Assembly (NCBI GenBank): GCA_040381535.1
Contig: JBEIHF010000005.1
Location: 28,109-92,108 of the forward strand
Source: Micavibrio_A sp040381535
GTDB taxonomy: Bacteria; Pseudomonadota; Alphaproteobacteria; Micavibrionales; Micavibrionaceae
DNA: 64,000 nucleotides
Reading direction: 5' to 3'
Position 1 is the first letter of the stretch; every line of letters begins with the position of its first letter. Both the position numbers and the translations under genes were made by a program. The notes beneath the pieces were generated by a model that was given only the letters and a program-made list of their open reading frames with translations, did no database searches and was not told where the DNA came from. Positions 9,058 to 17,501 of this stretch are shown here, in pieces.

Positions 9058-10074
9058 ATGAAACTTCAAACCTTGAATAAAGTGACCATCACACTCGCCG
9101 CCCTTTGGTTGGTGGCTGTTCTTGGCTATAGTTTGTACAGATATATAACCACCCCAGACCTTATCAATTGGTCGGGCGCGCCAATCGTAACTTTTGGCCC
9201 GCTCCTCGCCTATGCCGTGATTTGGGCCATGGGTTACTGCATTGCGAAAATATATTTCCATTACAAGGACGGTAGCTGGAACGGCAGAACATTCGAACAA
9301 AAAGGCAAAGCAGCGTATGTAAACTCGATCGTCCTGACTGTGGTTTTGACATTGGCCTTTTTCTTGACCGTTTACATCTCCACGAAGAACTACGATGCCT
9401 ATCACACTGCTATGGATGCTTGCCGCGCCGAAGCGATGAAATCAAAAATAGAGCCGGAAAAGCACATAGATTTCATGCTGCTGTGCGTACGTGGCAAAGG
9501 ACAGCGCGTATTTACGACGAAAAGTTGTTATGACGAACCATTCCCGAACAGCGATTCCTGTCTCTCGCATTTTTATGAGCCTGTTGAACCGCAAGAGACG
9601 GAAATGTTGGAAACCATGAAACAAGCCATTCTTATACAGAACGCAGAAGACGCACTTAGGAAAGAACTTCCTCCGGATGCACCGCGCGGATCAGGTGAGG
9701 AACTGGCACCCACTTATAAGCCCGATGAAGATGGAGAAGACCCTCTCGACAAATGGGCAAGAGAACAAGAAGAACGCCTTAAAAAATACGGCTCTGAAGC
9801 TGCCGCCAGAAAAGGAGAGCACAAACTATTTCCGGAAGCCTTAACGGATTGCAAAAAATTTATGGCTGATACCTATGGTTCAGAAGATAGTTTTGCTGAA
9901 AAATTAATGGACATGAGAGCTTGCATGTTTAGAAAAGGATATAAGGATAACTTTACGTGGGTTAGGCCCGAAATTTGTGACAAAAACATGGATCTGGATG
10001 ATCAAGGCCTTCCTCAAACAATGTCTCTTCCAGAATGTTACGTTCCCATAGAAATCAAGGAGCAAGTCTTCTAA
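9058..10074 (+). CDS. Hypothetical membrane protein with cysteine-rich soluble domain
   Basis: I do not recognise a family. The 338-aa product has three hydrophobic segments near the N-terminus (about residues 10-32, 42-70 and 88-108), then a soluble region of about 230 residues that is strongly charged between 180 and 255 and contains about ten cysteines, including paired-looking sets near 140-165 and 260-330. If the soluble part is periplasmic those cysteines could form disulfides; this is inference. The gene follows tRNA-Leu by 36 bases and its stop overlaps the end of the convergent CinA-like gene by four bases. Confidence 0.7.
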   Translation: MKLQTLNKVTITLAALWLVAVLGYSLYRYITTPDLINWSGAPIVTFGPLLAYAVIWAMGYCIAKIYFHYKDGSWNGRTFEQKGKAAYVNSIVLTVVLTLAFFLTVYISTKNYDAYHTAMDACRAEAMKSKIEPEKHIDFMLLCVRGKGQRVFTTKSCYDEPFPNSDSCLSHFYEPVEPQETEMLETMKQAILIQNAEDALRKELPPDAPRGSGEELAPTYKPDEDGEDPLDKWAREQEERLKKYGSEAAARKGEHKLFPEALTDCKKFMADTYGSEDSFAEKLMDMRACMFRKGYKDNFTWVRPEICDKNMDLDDQGLPQTMSLPECYVPIEIKEQVF

Positions 10075-10868
10075 ACTTTTTTACCCGTCGATTGAATCGA
10101 GAGCGCGTTGGGCTCTCCGCCCAAATCGGCAATCATCTTGATGACCTCGCCCGTGGCTTTGTCCAGCACAGGATCATCGCTTGAGCGCAGCACCAAAGAA
10201 AGCCCCAGCAGACCTCCGCGGAAATGCGGATAGCTTCCGATACTCACATTGGGATACTTCGACTGAATAAAGGTCAGGGGCTCCGCCACCTCGCTTTCCT
10301 GCAGCGAACAGGCAATCGTGTTGGACAAAACAGGTTTGCCGCGCGAGAGGCGCGTTTTCACATCATCGAACATTGCCTGCATGATGCGCGGCACGCCCGC
10401 CATCACGAACACGTTTTCAATCTGGAATCCAGGCGCGCCAGAAACGGGGTTGGAGATCAGCGTCGCGCCTTTGGGGATCATCGCCATCTTTTTGCGCGGC
10501 GGTGTGACGTTTTCTTCGGAACCGTAATGTGCGACCAGAATGCGGAACGCGACCTCGTCCAGTTCGTATGGAACACCGAAGGCCTTGGCGATGGATTCGG
10601 AAGTGATATCGTCATGCGTGGGGCCTATGCCGCCGGTGGTGAAAACATAATCCACCTTGCCACGCAGTTCATTCACCGCGGCCACGATTTCGGCCTCGAT
10701 ATCGGGTACCACCCGCACCTGATGAAGGGCTATGCCCATAGCATTGAGATTTTCGGCGATCCACGAGGTATTGGTGTCCTGCGTACGGCCCGAGAGTATC
10801 TCGTTCCCTACCACAACCAGAGCAACGCTATATATGTCTTTATTGGTAGGCAGACCCATGATTTCCAT
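10071..10868 (-). CDS. Competence/damage-inducible CinA-like protein, MoaB/Mog domain only
   Basis: The 265-aa protein contains the molybdopterin-binding (MoaB/Mog) fold seen at the N-terminus of CinA: VVGNEILSGRTQDTNTSWIA, then VFTTGGIGPTHDDITSE. The CinA C-terminal nicotinamide-nucleotide amidase domain is absent, as is common for short alphaproteobacterial versions, so function is uncertain (nucleotide or pterin binding). Start chosen at the ATG at 10868, which has AAGGA eight bases upstream; the frame remains open to 10958 but that would overlap map. Divergent from map. Confidence 0.88.
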   Translation of the reverse strand: MEIMGLPTNKDIYSVALVVVGNEILSGRTQDTNTSWIAENLNAMGIALHQVRVVPDIEAEIVAAVNELRGKVDYVFTTGGIGPTHDDITSESIAKAFGVPYELDEVAFRILVAHYGSEENVTPPRKKMAMIPKGATLISNPVSGAPGFQIENVFVMAGVPRIMQAMFDDVKTRLSRGKPVLSNTIACSLQESEVAEPLTFIQSKYPNVSIGSYPHFRGGLLGLSLVLRSSDDPVLDKATGEVIKMIADLGGEPNALSIQSTGKKV

Positions 10869-10950
10869 ACAAAAATTCCTTGTAAGGATATAAAGCTTCG
10901 GCCATAACTCTACAAGATCAAAAAGCAAAAAAAAAGCACGGGAAAACCAT

Positions 10951-11760
10951 ATGGGCAAAGCAGCCTACAGCCATGAAGGTATAGAACTCCACCCGAAAGA
11001 GGATTTCGAGGGCATGAGCCGCGCCGGAAAACTAGCGGCCGAGACGCTGGATATGATTACGGAACATGTGGTCCCCGGCGTGACAACGGAAGAACTGGAC
11101 CGCCTATGCCATATGTTCATCACCAAACACGGCGCCATCCCCGCCCCGCTCAATTATAAAGGCTTTCCCAAATCCATCTGCACATCGATCGATAAAGTCG
11201 TCTGCCACGGCATCCCGACAGATAAAAAGAAACTCATCGCAGGCGAAATCATAAATATCGATGTAACGGTTATTTTAAACGGCTGGTATGGCGATACGTC
11301 GCGCACTTATCCGGTCGGCGATAAAATTTCCGACAAAGCGAAAAAGCTCGTCGATGTGACTTACGAATGTATGATGCGCGGGATAGAGGCAGTGAAACCC
11401 GGCAACACGCTGGGCGATGTCGGCCATGCCATTCAATCCCTTGCCGAAAGCAACGGTTTTTCCGTGGTGCGTGATTTCTGCGGCCACGGTCTGGGCCGTG
11501 AATTCCATCAGGCGCCATCAGTCGTCCATTACGGCAAACCCGGCAAAGGCGTGGTTCTCAAACCAGGCATGTTCTTTACGATAGAACCGATGATCAACGA
11601 AGGCGTATGGCAAATCAAAGTGAAAGACGATGGTTGGACCGCGGTAACGGCAGACGGAAAACTCTCGGCCCAGTTCGAACATTCATTGGCCGTAACCGAT
11701 ACGGGCTTTGAAATATTCACGCTTTCACCAAAAGGCTTTACTAAGCCGCCTTATATTTAG
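10951..11760 (+). CDS. map: Methionine aminopeptidase, type I
   Basis: Removes the initiator methionine from nascent proteins. The 269-aa protein has the five metal ligands in the expected order: two Asp in NIDVTVILNGWYGDTSRTY, His in GHGLGREFHQAP, Glu in FTIEPMINEG and Glu in AQFEHSLAVTD. The VCHGIPT segment is also typical. Length matches single-domain bacterial MetAP. Tail-to-tail four-base overlap with the downstream minus-strand gene. Confidence 0.97.
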   Translation: MGKAAYSHEGIELHPKEDFEGMSRAGKLAAETLDMITEHVVPGVTTEELDRLCHMFITKHGAIPAPLNYKGFPKSICTSIDKVVCHGIPTDKKKLIAGEIINIDVTVILNGWYGDTSRTYPVGDKISDKAKKLVDVTYECMMRGIEAVKPGNTLGDVGHAIQSLAESNGFSVVRDFCGHGLGREFHQAPSVVHYGKPGKGVVLKPGMFFTIEPMINEGVWQIKVKDDGWTAVTADGKLSAQFEHSLAVTDTGFEIFTLSPKGFTKPPYI

Positions 11761-12230
11761 GCGAAGTGCTTCTCTAGGTCGGAATTGGGCTTTCGTTTTT
11801 CGTTTAAACCCATCTCTCGATTTAAAAGTGTTGAAAACTCTCTGCCCGCTTTTTCTTCAACTTTAAAAATATAATGACGCGTCACCTCTTTTCCCTCATC
11901 GGTAACGTGATTGGCCGCAATAAAAATACCCTGGCTACTCGGCTTTAAACCACTGTCATCACCCGCATAACTGGCATGGACAATGGCTCCTAAGGGAATA
12001 AAAATTTCTGTAATAGCCTTCTCAGCAGGGTCATGCATTACAGTAGGCTCACCTTGAAAAAAAATACCAACGCCTTCTATCAGGGCAACCTCACCTATAC
12101 ATCGAAAAGCACCAGTTACAGCAGAAAGCTTTGATAACACTACTGGCAGATCAGCCTTAGGGGCGGTAACTGTTTCCGGCTCACAGATAGCTGATTGTTG
12201 TTCAAAATTAAATTTTAACTGTGTGCCCAT
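11757..12230 (-). CDS. Hypothetical protein
   Basis: A 157-aa protein of unknown function. The ATG at 12230 has a strong AGGAG about eight bases upstream, so I prefer it over the longer frame that reaches 12308. Sequence is soluble with alternating hydrophobic beta-like stretches (FRCIGEVALIEGVGIFFQGEP, ITEIFIPLGAIVHASYAG) and a charged C-terminal helix. The beta-rich central part could suit a small-ligand-binding barrel such as a PilZ-like fold, but no diagnostic motif is visible and I do not assign it. Confidence 0.65.
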   Translation of the reverse strand: MGTQLKFNFEQQSAICEPETVTAPKADLPVVLSKLSAVTGAFRCIGEVALIEGVGIFFQGEPTVMHDPAEKAITEIFIPLGAIVHASYAGDDSGLKPSSQGIFIAANHVTDEGKEVTRHYIFKVEEKAGREFSTLLNREMGLNEKRKPNSDLEKHFA

Positions 12231-12339
12231 GGTGGCGCTCCTAATGAAAGAAATGTGCGAGCATGATATATGTAAAATATAACCTTGAGAATTACTTTCT
12301 ATAATCATTTGAAATTTCAGTCAAATTTGGCCCTAACCT

Positions 12340-12977
12340 ATGGCAAAACCACATATAGATGTCGCCCCAAAGCCAGAAAAAAAACTTAGAGAAAACCTCA
12401 TTTCAAAGGCCACCTAGATCGTTTAAGAGGATCCGTTTACAATCGCTCCTGATGTCTTGCCCGATTATTAACTCCCCGAACTCCTCTTATTTATGGCCAT
12501 TCCGCGCCGCGATGTAAAGCCCATCGTCAAAACCTTGATCCCGATTAAAACGGTTCAAGCGGCAAGATTGGGATTGCTAAAGCCGATATCCCTGCAAAAC
12601 CCGTGCTCAACAACTGGCAACGCCTGCTCGATTATCTGCACGCCTCCATGGCGCATGAGAAAAAAGAACATATTAGTTTATTGTTCCTGAACAAAAAAAA
12701 ATCGAATTGATCGCGGATGAAGGGCAACAATCGGGCACGTTGCGCCATACCCCGCCTATCCCCCAGAGTCATGAAACGTGCATTGGAACTCGGCCCGACC
12801 GCGCTTATCCTCGTTCACAACTACCCAAAGGGAGACAGCGCGCCCACCCGCGCCGATATCAACATGACCAAACACGGCGCCATCCCCGCCGCCGCCCCGT
12901 TCAACATCATCGTCCGCGATCATTTAATTGTTTCACCGGAGGGCGTAACAAGTTTCAAAAGCCCTAGATTGATGTAA
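12340..12977 (+). pseudogene. radC: radC pseudogene (JAB/MPN-domain protein), multiply frameshifted
   Basis: Pieces of RadC are found in order but in different frames: a start MAKPHIDVAPK, then GHLDRLRG in another frame, then DVLPDY-stop-LPELLLFMAIPRRDVKP (stop at 12469-12471 where family members have Glu), then VLNNWQRLLDYLHASMAHE, LLFLNKK, IADEGQQSGT, and finally RALELGPTALILVHNYPKGDSAPTRADINMTK ending at 12977. The metal motif is also damaged: HNHPSGD of the family reads HNYPKGD. At least three frame changes and one stop make this a clear relic. Confidence 0.9.
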
Positions 12978-12986
12978 AATACATTT

Positions 12987-13601
12987 ATGACAGACCCATT
13001 CCGCTATCGCCTACCGCAATATGTTTCCACGCCACGCTTTACCATGCGAAGGTTGGACGAACCTGATGCGCAGGAATTGTTCGACGCGGCAAAGGAAAGC
13101 CATGACGGGCTGAACAGGTGGTTCGGCGGCGCGCTCACCAAACGTGACCTTACGCTCGAAAAAACCCGCGCCTATATCCGCAATTGCGAGGAAGATTTCG
13201 AACAACGCACCTTCATTCAATATGGCGCATTCGACAATGAAAACGGCCGCCTGATAGGTCTCGGCTCCCTACACCATCTCGACTGGGAAATACCCAAGGG
13301 CCGCATCGGATACTGGACGCGCAAATCCGAACAGAAAAAAGGTTACGCCACCGATATTGCGCACGTGATGGCCCGCATCGCGTTTGAAAAATTGCATTTC
13401 GTACGTCTCGAAATCCGCACCGCCACGAAAAACCCCGCAAGCTCCGCCGTGCCAAAAAAACTCGGCTATAAATTCCTCACCGTGTTTGAGAAAAACAAAA
13501 AAGGCAATGACGGCGAACTATGGGACCTAGAAATCCATGTTCGCTTTGACACCAACGGCCTCCCGCCCATGAAAATCGCCTACGACGACGTCCTTGAATA
13601 A
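12987..13601 (+). CDS. GNAT-family N-acetyltransferase (RimJ/RimL-like)
   Basis: Predicted acetyl-CoA-dependent N-acetyltransferase. The 204-aa protein follows the RimJ/RimL pattern: N-terminal TPRFTMRRLDEPDAQELFDA, central LIGLGSLHHLDW, the acetyl-CoA site region RIGYWTRKSEQKKGYATDIAHVMARIAFE, and the C-terminal RLEIRTATKNPASSAVPKKLGYKF, where N-xxS and the final GY/F are typical. The substrate (ribosomal protein, antibiotic or other amine) cannot be predicted. It begins ten bases after the radC relic and has no clear ribosome binding site. Confidence 0.9.
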   Translation: MTDPFRYRLPQYVSTPRFTMRRLDEPDAQELFDAAKESHDGLNRWFGGALTKRDLTLEKTRAYIRNCEEDFEQRTFIQYGAFDNENGRLIGLGSLHHLDWEIPKGRIGYWTRKSEQKKGYATDIAHVMARIAFEKLHFVRLEIRTATKNPASSAVPKKLGYKFLTVFEKNKKGNDGELWDLEIHVRFDTNGLPPMKIAYDDVLE

Positions 13602-13652
13602 TGCCGCAGGGAATGCTAAAAACCCTAAGAATTCAAAGATCTTAGAGGAATC

Positions 13653-14951
13653 ATGATCCCCCGTTACACCCGCCCCGCCATGGCCGAAATTTTTGAAGCA
13701 GACAACCGTTTCAAGATATGGCTGGAGATCGAAACCCTAGCAGCAGAAAAAATGGCCGAGATGGGAACCGTGCCGAAATCCGTTCCGAAATCTTTGCGCG
13801 AAAAAGGCAAGTTCGATATCGCGCGCATTGATGAAATCGAAAAAGAAGTCAAACATGACGCCATCGCGTTTTTAACATCCGTTGCCGAATATGTCGGCGA
13901 AGATTCTCGCTATGTTCATCAGGGCATGACCTCTTCCGATGTGATCGATACAGCATTTTCCGTGCAACTCACCCAAGCCGCCGATATTTTGTTAAAAGAT
14001 CTCGATGATGTTCTCGCCGCGTTGAAAAAACGCAGCCTTGAACACAAAGGCACGCTCACGATTGGCCGCTCGCACGGCATTCACGCCGAACCCACAACAT
14101 TCGGTTTCAAATTGGCAGGCCATTACGCCGCGTTCAAACGTGCAAAAGAGCGCCTGAAAAACGCCCGCGCGGAAATCGCCGTTTGTTCCATATCCGGCGC
14201 GGTTGGCACTTATGCCACTGTCTCCCCAGAAATCCAGAAATATGTCGGTGCCAAACTCGGCCTACGCCCCGAAGATGTCTCAACACAGGTTATTCCACGC
14301 GATCGCCATGCCATGTTCTTCGCCACGCTAGGCGTCATTGCTTCTTCTATCGAAAACCTCGCGATTGAAATCCGCCACCTGCAAAGAACGGAAGTGCGCG
14401 AAGCCGAAGAATTCTTCTCTCCCGGCCAAAAAGGCTCTTCCGCCATGCCGCACAAGAGAAATCCGATCTTAACTGAAAACCTAACGGGCCTTGCCCGCGT
14501 GGTGCGCGCGTCCGTGGTTCCTGCGCTTGAAAACGTCGCGCTGTGGCATGAACGTGATATTTCCCACTCTTCCGTCGAACGCATCATGGCGCCCGATGCT
14601 TGCATCGCGCTGGATTTCGCATTGGCGCGTTTGGCCAATGTCATCGAAAAACTCTTGGTATATCCAGACACAATGATGGACAACCTCGAAAAAATGGGCG
14701 GCCTCGTGTTCTCGCAAAAAGTTTTGTTGGCCCTCACCCAAGCCGGTATCGCCCGCGAAGATGCTTACCGCATCGTTCAACGCAACGCGATGCAGGTATG
14801 GGAATCCCGTGGCCAGAAAAAATTGATCGACCTTTTGAAAGAAGATGCCGAAGTCATCGCCAAGATAGCCGTAAAAGACCTCGAAAAAATCTTTCAATAC
14901 GAAGATTATATCGCCGCCGTCGGCGACATAATCCAAGCGGTCGTTGCGTAA
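13653..14951 (+). CDS. purB: Adenylosuccinate lyase
   Basis: Cleaves SAICAR and adenylosuccinate in purine biosynthesis. The 432-aa protein begins MIPRYTRPAMAEIFEADNRF, carries TSSDVIDTAFSVQL and the substrate-binding GRSHGIHAEPTTFG, and has the fumarase/aspartase superfamily signature GSSAMPHKRNPI. Length is standard for the short PurB type. A weak ribosome binding site (TAGAGG) precedes the ATG. Confidence 0.97.
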   Translation: MIPRYTRPAMAEIFEADNRFKIWLEIETLAAEKMAEMGTVPKSVPKSLREKGKFDIARIDEIEKEVKHDAIAFLTSVAEYVGEDSRYVHQGMTSSDVIDTAFSVQLTQAADILLKDLDDVLAALKKRSLEHKGTLTIGRSHGIHAEPTTFGFKLAGHYAAFKRAKERLKNARAEIAVCSISGAVGTYATVSPEIQKYVGAKLGLRPEDVSTQVIPRDRHAMFFATLGVIASSIENLAIEIRHLQRTEVREAEEFFSPGQKGSSAMPHKRNPILTENLTGLARVVRASVVPALENVALWHERDISHSSVERIMAPDACIALDFALARLANVIEKLLVYPDTMMDNLEKMGGLVFSQKVLLALTQAGIAREDAYRIVQRNAMQVWESRGQKKLIDLLKEDAEVIAKIAVKDLEKIFQYEDYIAAVGDIIQAVVA

Positions 14952-14989
14952 GACATAATGAAACGCGCGAGCTTATCGCGCCGCGCGAT

Positions 14990-15208
14990 ATGCAGTTGCA
15001 AGTCATTCTTATCAAACCTTCTGGCGCAAGCATTTTGCGCACGTTTCGGCCAGCTCCGGAGGTCGATGGAACCAAGCTGAGCTGGAATCTGTTAAAAGGT
15101 GAGAAATTAATCTCGCAAGACGGTCTCACGGGTATTTCCCTTAGCCACCTAAACAGCTATATAGGAATCGACCAGATAATAATTACTCCCCAAGGAGAAA
15201 CGCCATGA
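14990..15208 (+). CDS. Possible small hypothetical protein upstream of bacterioferritin
   Basis: A 72-codon frame starting MQLQVILIKPSGASILRTF and ending GIDQIIITPQGETP. Its stop overlaps the bfr start as ATGA, which suggests translational coupling. There is no good ribosome binding site in front of the ATG, and the frame is open further upstream inside purB with no better start visible. No family recognised. It could be a real coupled small gene or a chance frame through the bfr leader. Confidence 0.4.
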   Translation: MQLQVILIKPSGASILRTFRPAPEVDGTKLSWNLLKGEKLISQDGLTGISLSHLNSYIGIDQIIITPQGETP

Positions 15209-15696
15209 AGGGCAACCCACAAGTTCTTAAACGCCTAAACCTCGCACTAAAAGGCGAGCTGACGGCCATCAATCAATACTTCCTGCATTCCAGAATGCTT
15301 GAGGATTGGGGCGTCACTAAGCTGGCGAAACATGAATACAAGGAATCGATCGAGGAAATGCACCACGCCGATCTTCTGATTAAACGCATCCTTCTGCTAG
15401 AAGGCCTTCCTAATCTACAAGAACTCGGAAAACTCTATATCGGTGAAAAAGTAGAAGAAGTTTTGTCGGGTGATTTGAAATTGGAAGAAGAAGGCATTGC
15501 AAACTACCGCGCCGGTATCAAGGATTGCGAAGAAGCGAATGATTACGTGACGCGCGACCTATTCATCAAAATCCTCACCGATGAAGAAAGCCATCAGGAC
15601 TTCCTGCTGACCCAGCTCATGATGGTTAAAACGATCGGCATCGAAAAATACATTCAATTGAATTCCGACGCGGCCATCGACCAAGAGGCGGGCTAA
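15205..15696 (+). CDS. bfr: Bacterioferritin
   Basis: Haem-containing 24-subunit iron-storage protein with ferroxidase activity. The 163-aa sequence retains every ferroxidase ligand at family positions (Glu18, Glu51, His54, Glu94, Glu127, His130) and the haem-ligand Met52 in EEMHHADLLIKRI. A strong ribosome binding site (AAGGAG) lies before the ATG. It shares a neighbourhood with two Bfd-like ferredoxins, which in the family reduce the haem and mobilise stored iron. Its stop overlaps the convergent hypothetical gene by four bases. Confidence 0.97.
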   Translation: MKGNPQVLKRLNLALKGELTAINQYFLHSRMLEDWGVTKLAKHEYKESIEEMHHADLLIKRILLLEGLPNLQELGKLYIGEKVEEVLSGDLKLEEEGIANYRAGIKDCEEANDYVTRDLFIKILTDEESHQDFLLTQLMMVKTIGIEKYIQLNSDAAIDQEAG

Positions 15697-16088
15697 CGCT
15701 TCACCCAGTAATCGAACGCCTTCTCCTGAATGGCTTTTATATATTTTGCGGCCTTGGGTCCCTCCCAAGGCCCTTTATATTTTGGGTCATCGCGTTCAGC
15801 CCACCACCCCGCGCCCGGAATTTTATCGGACGCGCGCACAACCAGCACCGCTAGCTCGGGCTGTTTCTTCTTCAAGGCACGACGATCGACTTCACCGAGC
15901 GCCACACAAAGAGCCCGCATTTTGGGGCGCGAAAATCGCAAGCCCAGGCAATCTAGCGTTTCGGCATAGGAAATGGGCTTACCCGCCCGTGCGCTACTCT
16001 GCATAAGGGCCTCCAGAGCGTCTATATCGAAGAGCCTTTGCCAATAGGGCGTCGGAAGCTCCGGTTCTATATACCGTTGATTTTTCAT
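15693..16088 (-). CDS. Hypothetical protein
   Basis: A 131-aa basic protein, sequence MKNQRYIEPELPTPYWQRLF, a middle region resembling a small winged or helical domain (AETLDCLGLRFSRPKMRALCVALGEVDRRA), and a C-terminal part with GAGWWAERDDPKYKGPWEGPKAAKYI. No family recognised. The spacing of helices could suit DNA binding but nothing diagnostic is present. Convergent with bfr (4-base overlap) and divergent from bfd. Confidence 0.65.
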   Translation of the reverse strand: MKNQRYIEPELPTPYWQRLFDIDALEALMQSSARAGKPISYAETLDCLGLRFSRPKMRALCVALGEVDRRALKKKQPELAVLVVRASDKIPGAGWWAERDDPKYKGPWEGPKAAKYIKAIQEKAFDYWVKR

Positions 16089-16134
16089 GATTAATTGAAT
16101 TTATGCCTTATTTTTTCCCCCTTGGCAAAAGGGA

Positions 16135-16175
16135 AATGAGAATAACTCGCATTTTCCACTTGCGAATGGTTTTCA
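16135..16175. promoter_or_regulatory. Tandem Fur-box-like operator upstream of bfd
   Basis: The 19 bases at 16135-16153 read AATGAGAATAACTCGCATT and match the classic 19-bp Fur palindrome AATGAGAATTATTCTCATT at 16 of 19 positions. A second, weaker copy begins at about 16160 (TGCGAATGGTTTTCACT, 12 of 17). Both lie in the bfd-proximal part of the divergent region. Iron-dependent repression of bfd is the expected role; binding is inferred. Confidence 0.6.
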
Positions 16176-16237
16176 CTTTCGCTTAAGGTTGAGGGAGCAA
16201 GTTGAAAAACAATGCTTCTCATAGAGGGTTATCTTAA

Positions 16238-16471
16238 ATGTATGTCTGCATGTGCAATCCGTTCACGGACAAAGATGTGAAATGCGCGCTCGCTGATCCC
16301 GAGGTTCGCAACACACCCGCACAAATTTATAAAGCCTGCTCCGGCAAAGGCCCGAACTGCGGTTCTTGTATGTGCATGATCAAGGATATGATCGTCGATC
16401 ACCAATCTGCCGAAGGCGTGCGTAAGATCAAAGAAGACCTCCCCGAAATTATCTTCGAGGCTGCGGAGTAA
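16238..16471 (+). CDS. bfd: Bacterioferritin-associated ferredoxin (BFD-like [2Fe-2S] protein)
   Basis: Small [2Fe-2S] protein that docks on bacterioferritin and passes electrons to its haem to release Fe(II). The 77-aa sequence begins MYVCMCNPFTDKDV, close to the E. coli Bfd start, with cluster ligands Cys4, Cys6, Cys41 and Cys44 (C-x-C ... NCGSC). Cys46 is extra. The fur-box-like sites just upstream fit iron-starvation induction. It is followed 19 bases later by a second BFD-like gene. Confidence 0.9.
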   Translation: MYVCMCNPFTDKDVKCALADPEVRNTPAQIYKACSGKGPNCGSCMCMIKDMIVDHQSAEGVRKIKEDLPEIIFEAAE

Positions 16472-16490
16472 TCCTAAAGAGTTTCCTGCG

Positions 16491-16838
16491 ATGATCCTTT
16501 GCACCTGTAACGTAATCACCAACCGCGCTTTCAATCAGGCGGTGACCGAAAAGAAATCAGAATTATCAGGCTGCCGGTCATTGCTAGACGCAACCGGCGA
16601 GGTCTACCGCGAAGCCCGCGATGTAATTCAACCCGCCATGAACAATGAACTCGGCGCGCCGAGAATGGGAAAGGATGAAACCTGCACCACCTGCTTCAAC
16701 TGGCTTGCAAAACAAATACAAAAAGAAGGCCTGTTTGAAGGCCAGACCATCCCGCCCAAACGCTTTGATCTGGGCTGCCCGCGCCGCGCCCAGTGCTTCC
16801 GGCCGGTTGTGATCAGCACTTTGGATGATTTCTCCTAG
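16491..16838 (+). CDS. Second BFD-like [2Fe-2S] domain protein
   Basis: A 115-aa protein that starts MILCTCNVITNRAFNQAV and has Cys4, Cys6, Cys65 and Cys68 (ETCTTC) in the BFD arrangement. The spacing between the two pairs is about 24 residues longer than in Bfd, and a C-terminal extension of about 40 residues holds two more cysteines (LGCPRRAQCFRP). It probably forms a co-transcribed pair with bfd; whether it binds bacterioferritin, another partner or a nitrite/NAD(P)H reductase is unknown. Confidence 0.8.
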   Translation: MILCTCNVITNRAFNQAVTEKKSELSGCRSLLDATGEVYREARDVIQPAMNNELGAPRMGKDETCTTCFNWLAKQIQKEGLFEGQTIPPKRFDLGCPRRAQCFRPVVISTLDDFS

Positions 16839-16934
16839 GATATCCCCCTTTTACGCCCACCGCCCCTTGTCTTTCCCGTTTTGGTGTGGCACCCCTAATG
16901 CCATCCAAACCACATCTGAAATGAAGGAACTATC

Positions 16935-17468
16935 ATGCTCAGAAAATTAGCCCTCTTACTCGGGAGTTTTATCCTTATGACTGCTTCTGCATCCGCCGCT
17001 GATCTTGATCCGCAAAACACATTATATATAGATCTCAAAGACGGCCGCGTCGTCGTGAAGTTGATGCCTGACATCGCGCCAAACCATGTCGCACGCATCA
17101 AAGAACTCACGAAAAAAGGCTTCTATGATGGCCTCGTCTTTCACCGCGTGATCGATGGCTTCATGGCGCAAACGGGCGACCCCACGGGCACGGGCTCGGG
17201 CGGTTCCGAACTTCCCGATTTGAAAGCCGAATTCAATGATTACAATTTCGGTCGCGGCGCCATCGGCGCTGCAAGGACGAATGATCCCGACACGGCAAAC
17301 AGCCAGTGGTTCATCTGCTTTGATGACTGCAGCTTCTTAAACAAACAATACACGGTTTGGGGACAAGTCACATCCGGCATGGAATTCGTAGACAAGATCA
17401 AACGCGGCGAACCACCATCAGATCCAGACACGATCGTCAAAATGCAACTCGCAGCCGACGCGAAATAA
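16935..17468 (+). CDS. Exported cyclophilin-type peptidyl-prolyl cis-trans isomerase
   Basis: Catalyses proline isomerisation during folding of exported proteins. The 177-aa precursor has a Sec signal peptide (MLRKLALLLGSFILMTASASA, cleavage likely after ASA), followed by a full cyclophilin domain: FYDGLVFHRVIDGFMAQTGDPTGTG, GAIGAARTNDPDTANSQWFICFDD, and YTVWGQVTSGMEFVDKI. Catalytic Arg in FHRV and the QWFICF segment are present. A ribosome binding site (AAGGAA) precedes the ATG and a strong terminator follows the stop. Confidence 0.95.
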   Translation: MLRKLALLLGSFILMTASASAADLDPQNTLYIDLKDGRVVVKLMPDIAPNHVARIKELTKKGFYDGLVFHRVIDGFMAQTGDPTGTGSGGSELPDLKAEFNDYNFGRGAIGAARTNDPDTANSQWFICFDDCSFLNKQYTVWGQVTSGMEFVDKIKRGEPPSDPDTIVKMQLAADAK

Positions 17469-17473
17469 TTACA

Positions 17474-17501
17474 AAATCCCCGCCGCAAGCGGGGATTTTT
17501 T
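17474..17501. terminator. Terminator between cyclophilin and DMT transporter genes
   Basis: Perfect 10-bp stem AAATCCCCGC / GCGGGGATTT with 5-base loop CGCAA, followed by a T-run on the plus strand. The A-run on the left makes it usable from the minus strand too, where it overlaps the very end of the transporter gene. Confidence 0.85.

Noticed and set aside
12972..12984. Short palindrome ATGTAAAATACAT before the GNAT gene
   Set aside because: Only five paired bases per arm and AT-rich; too likely by chance to call an operator.
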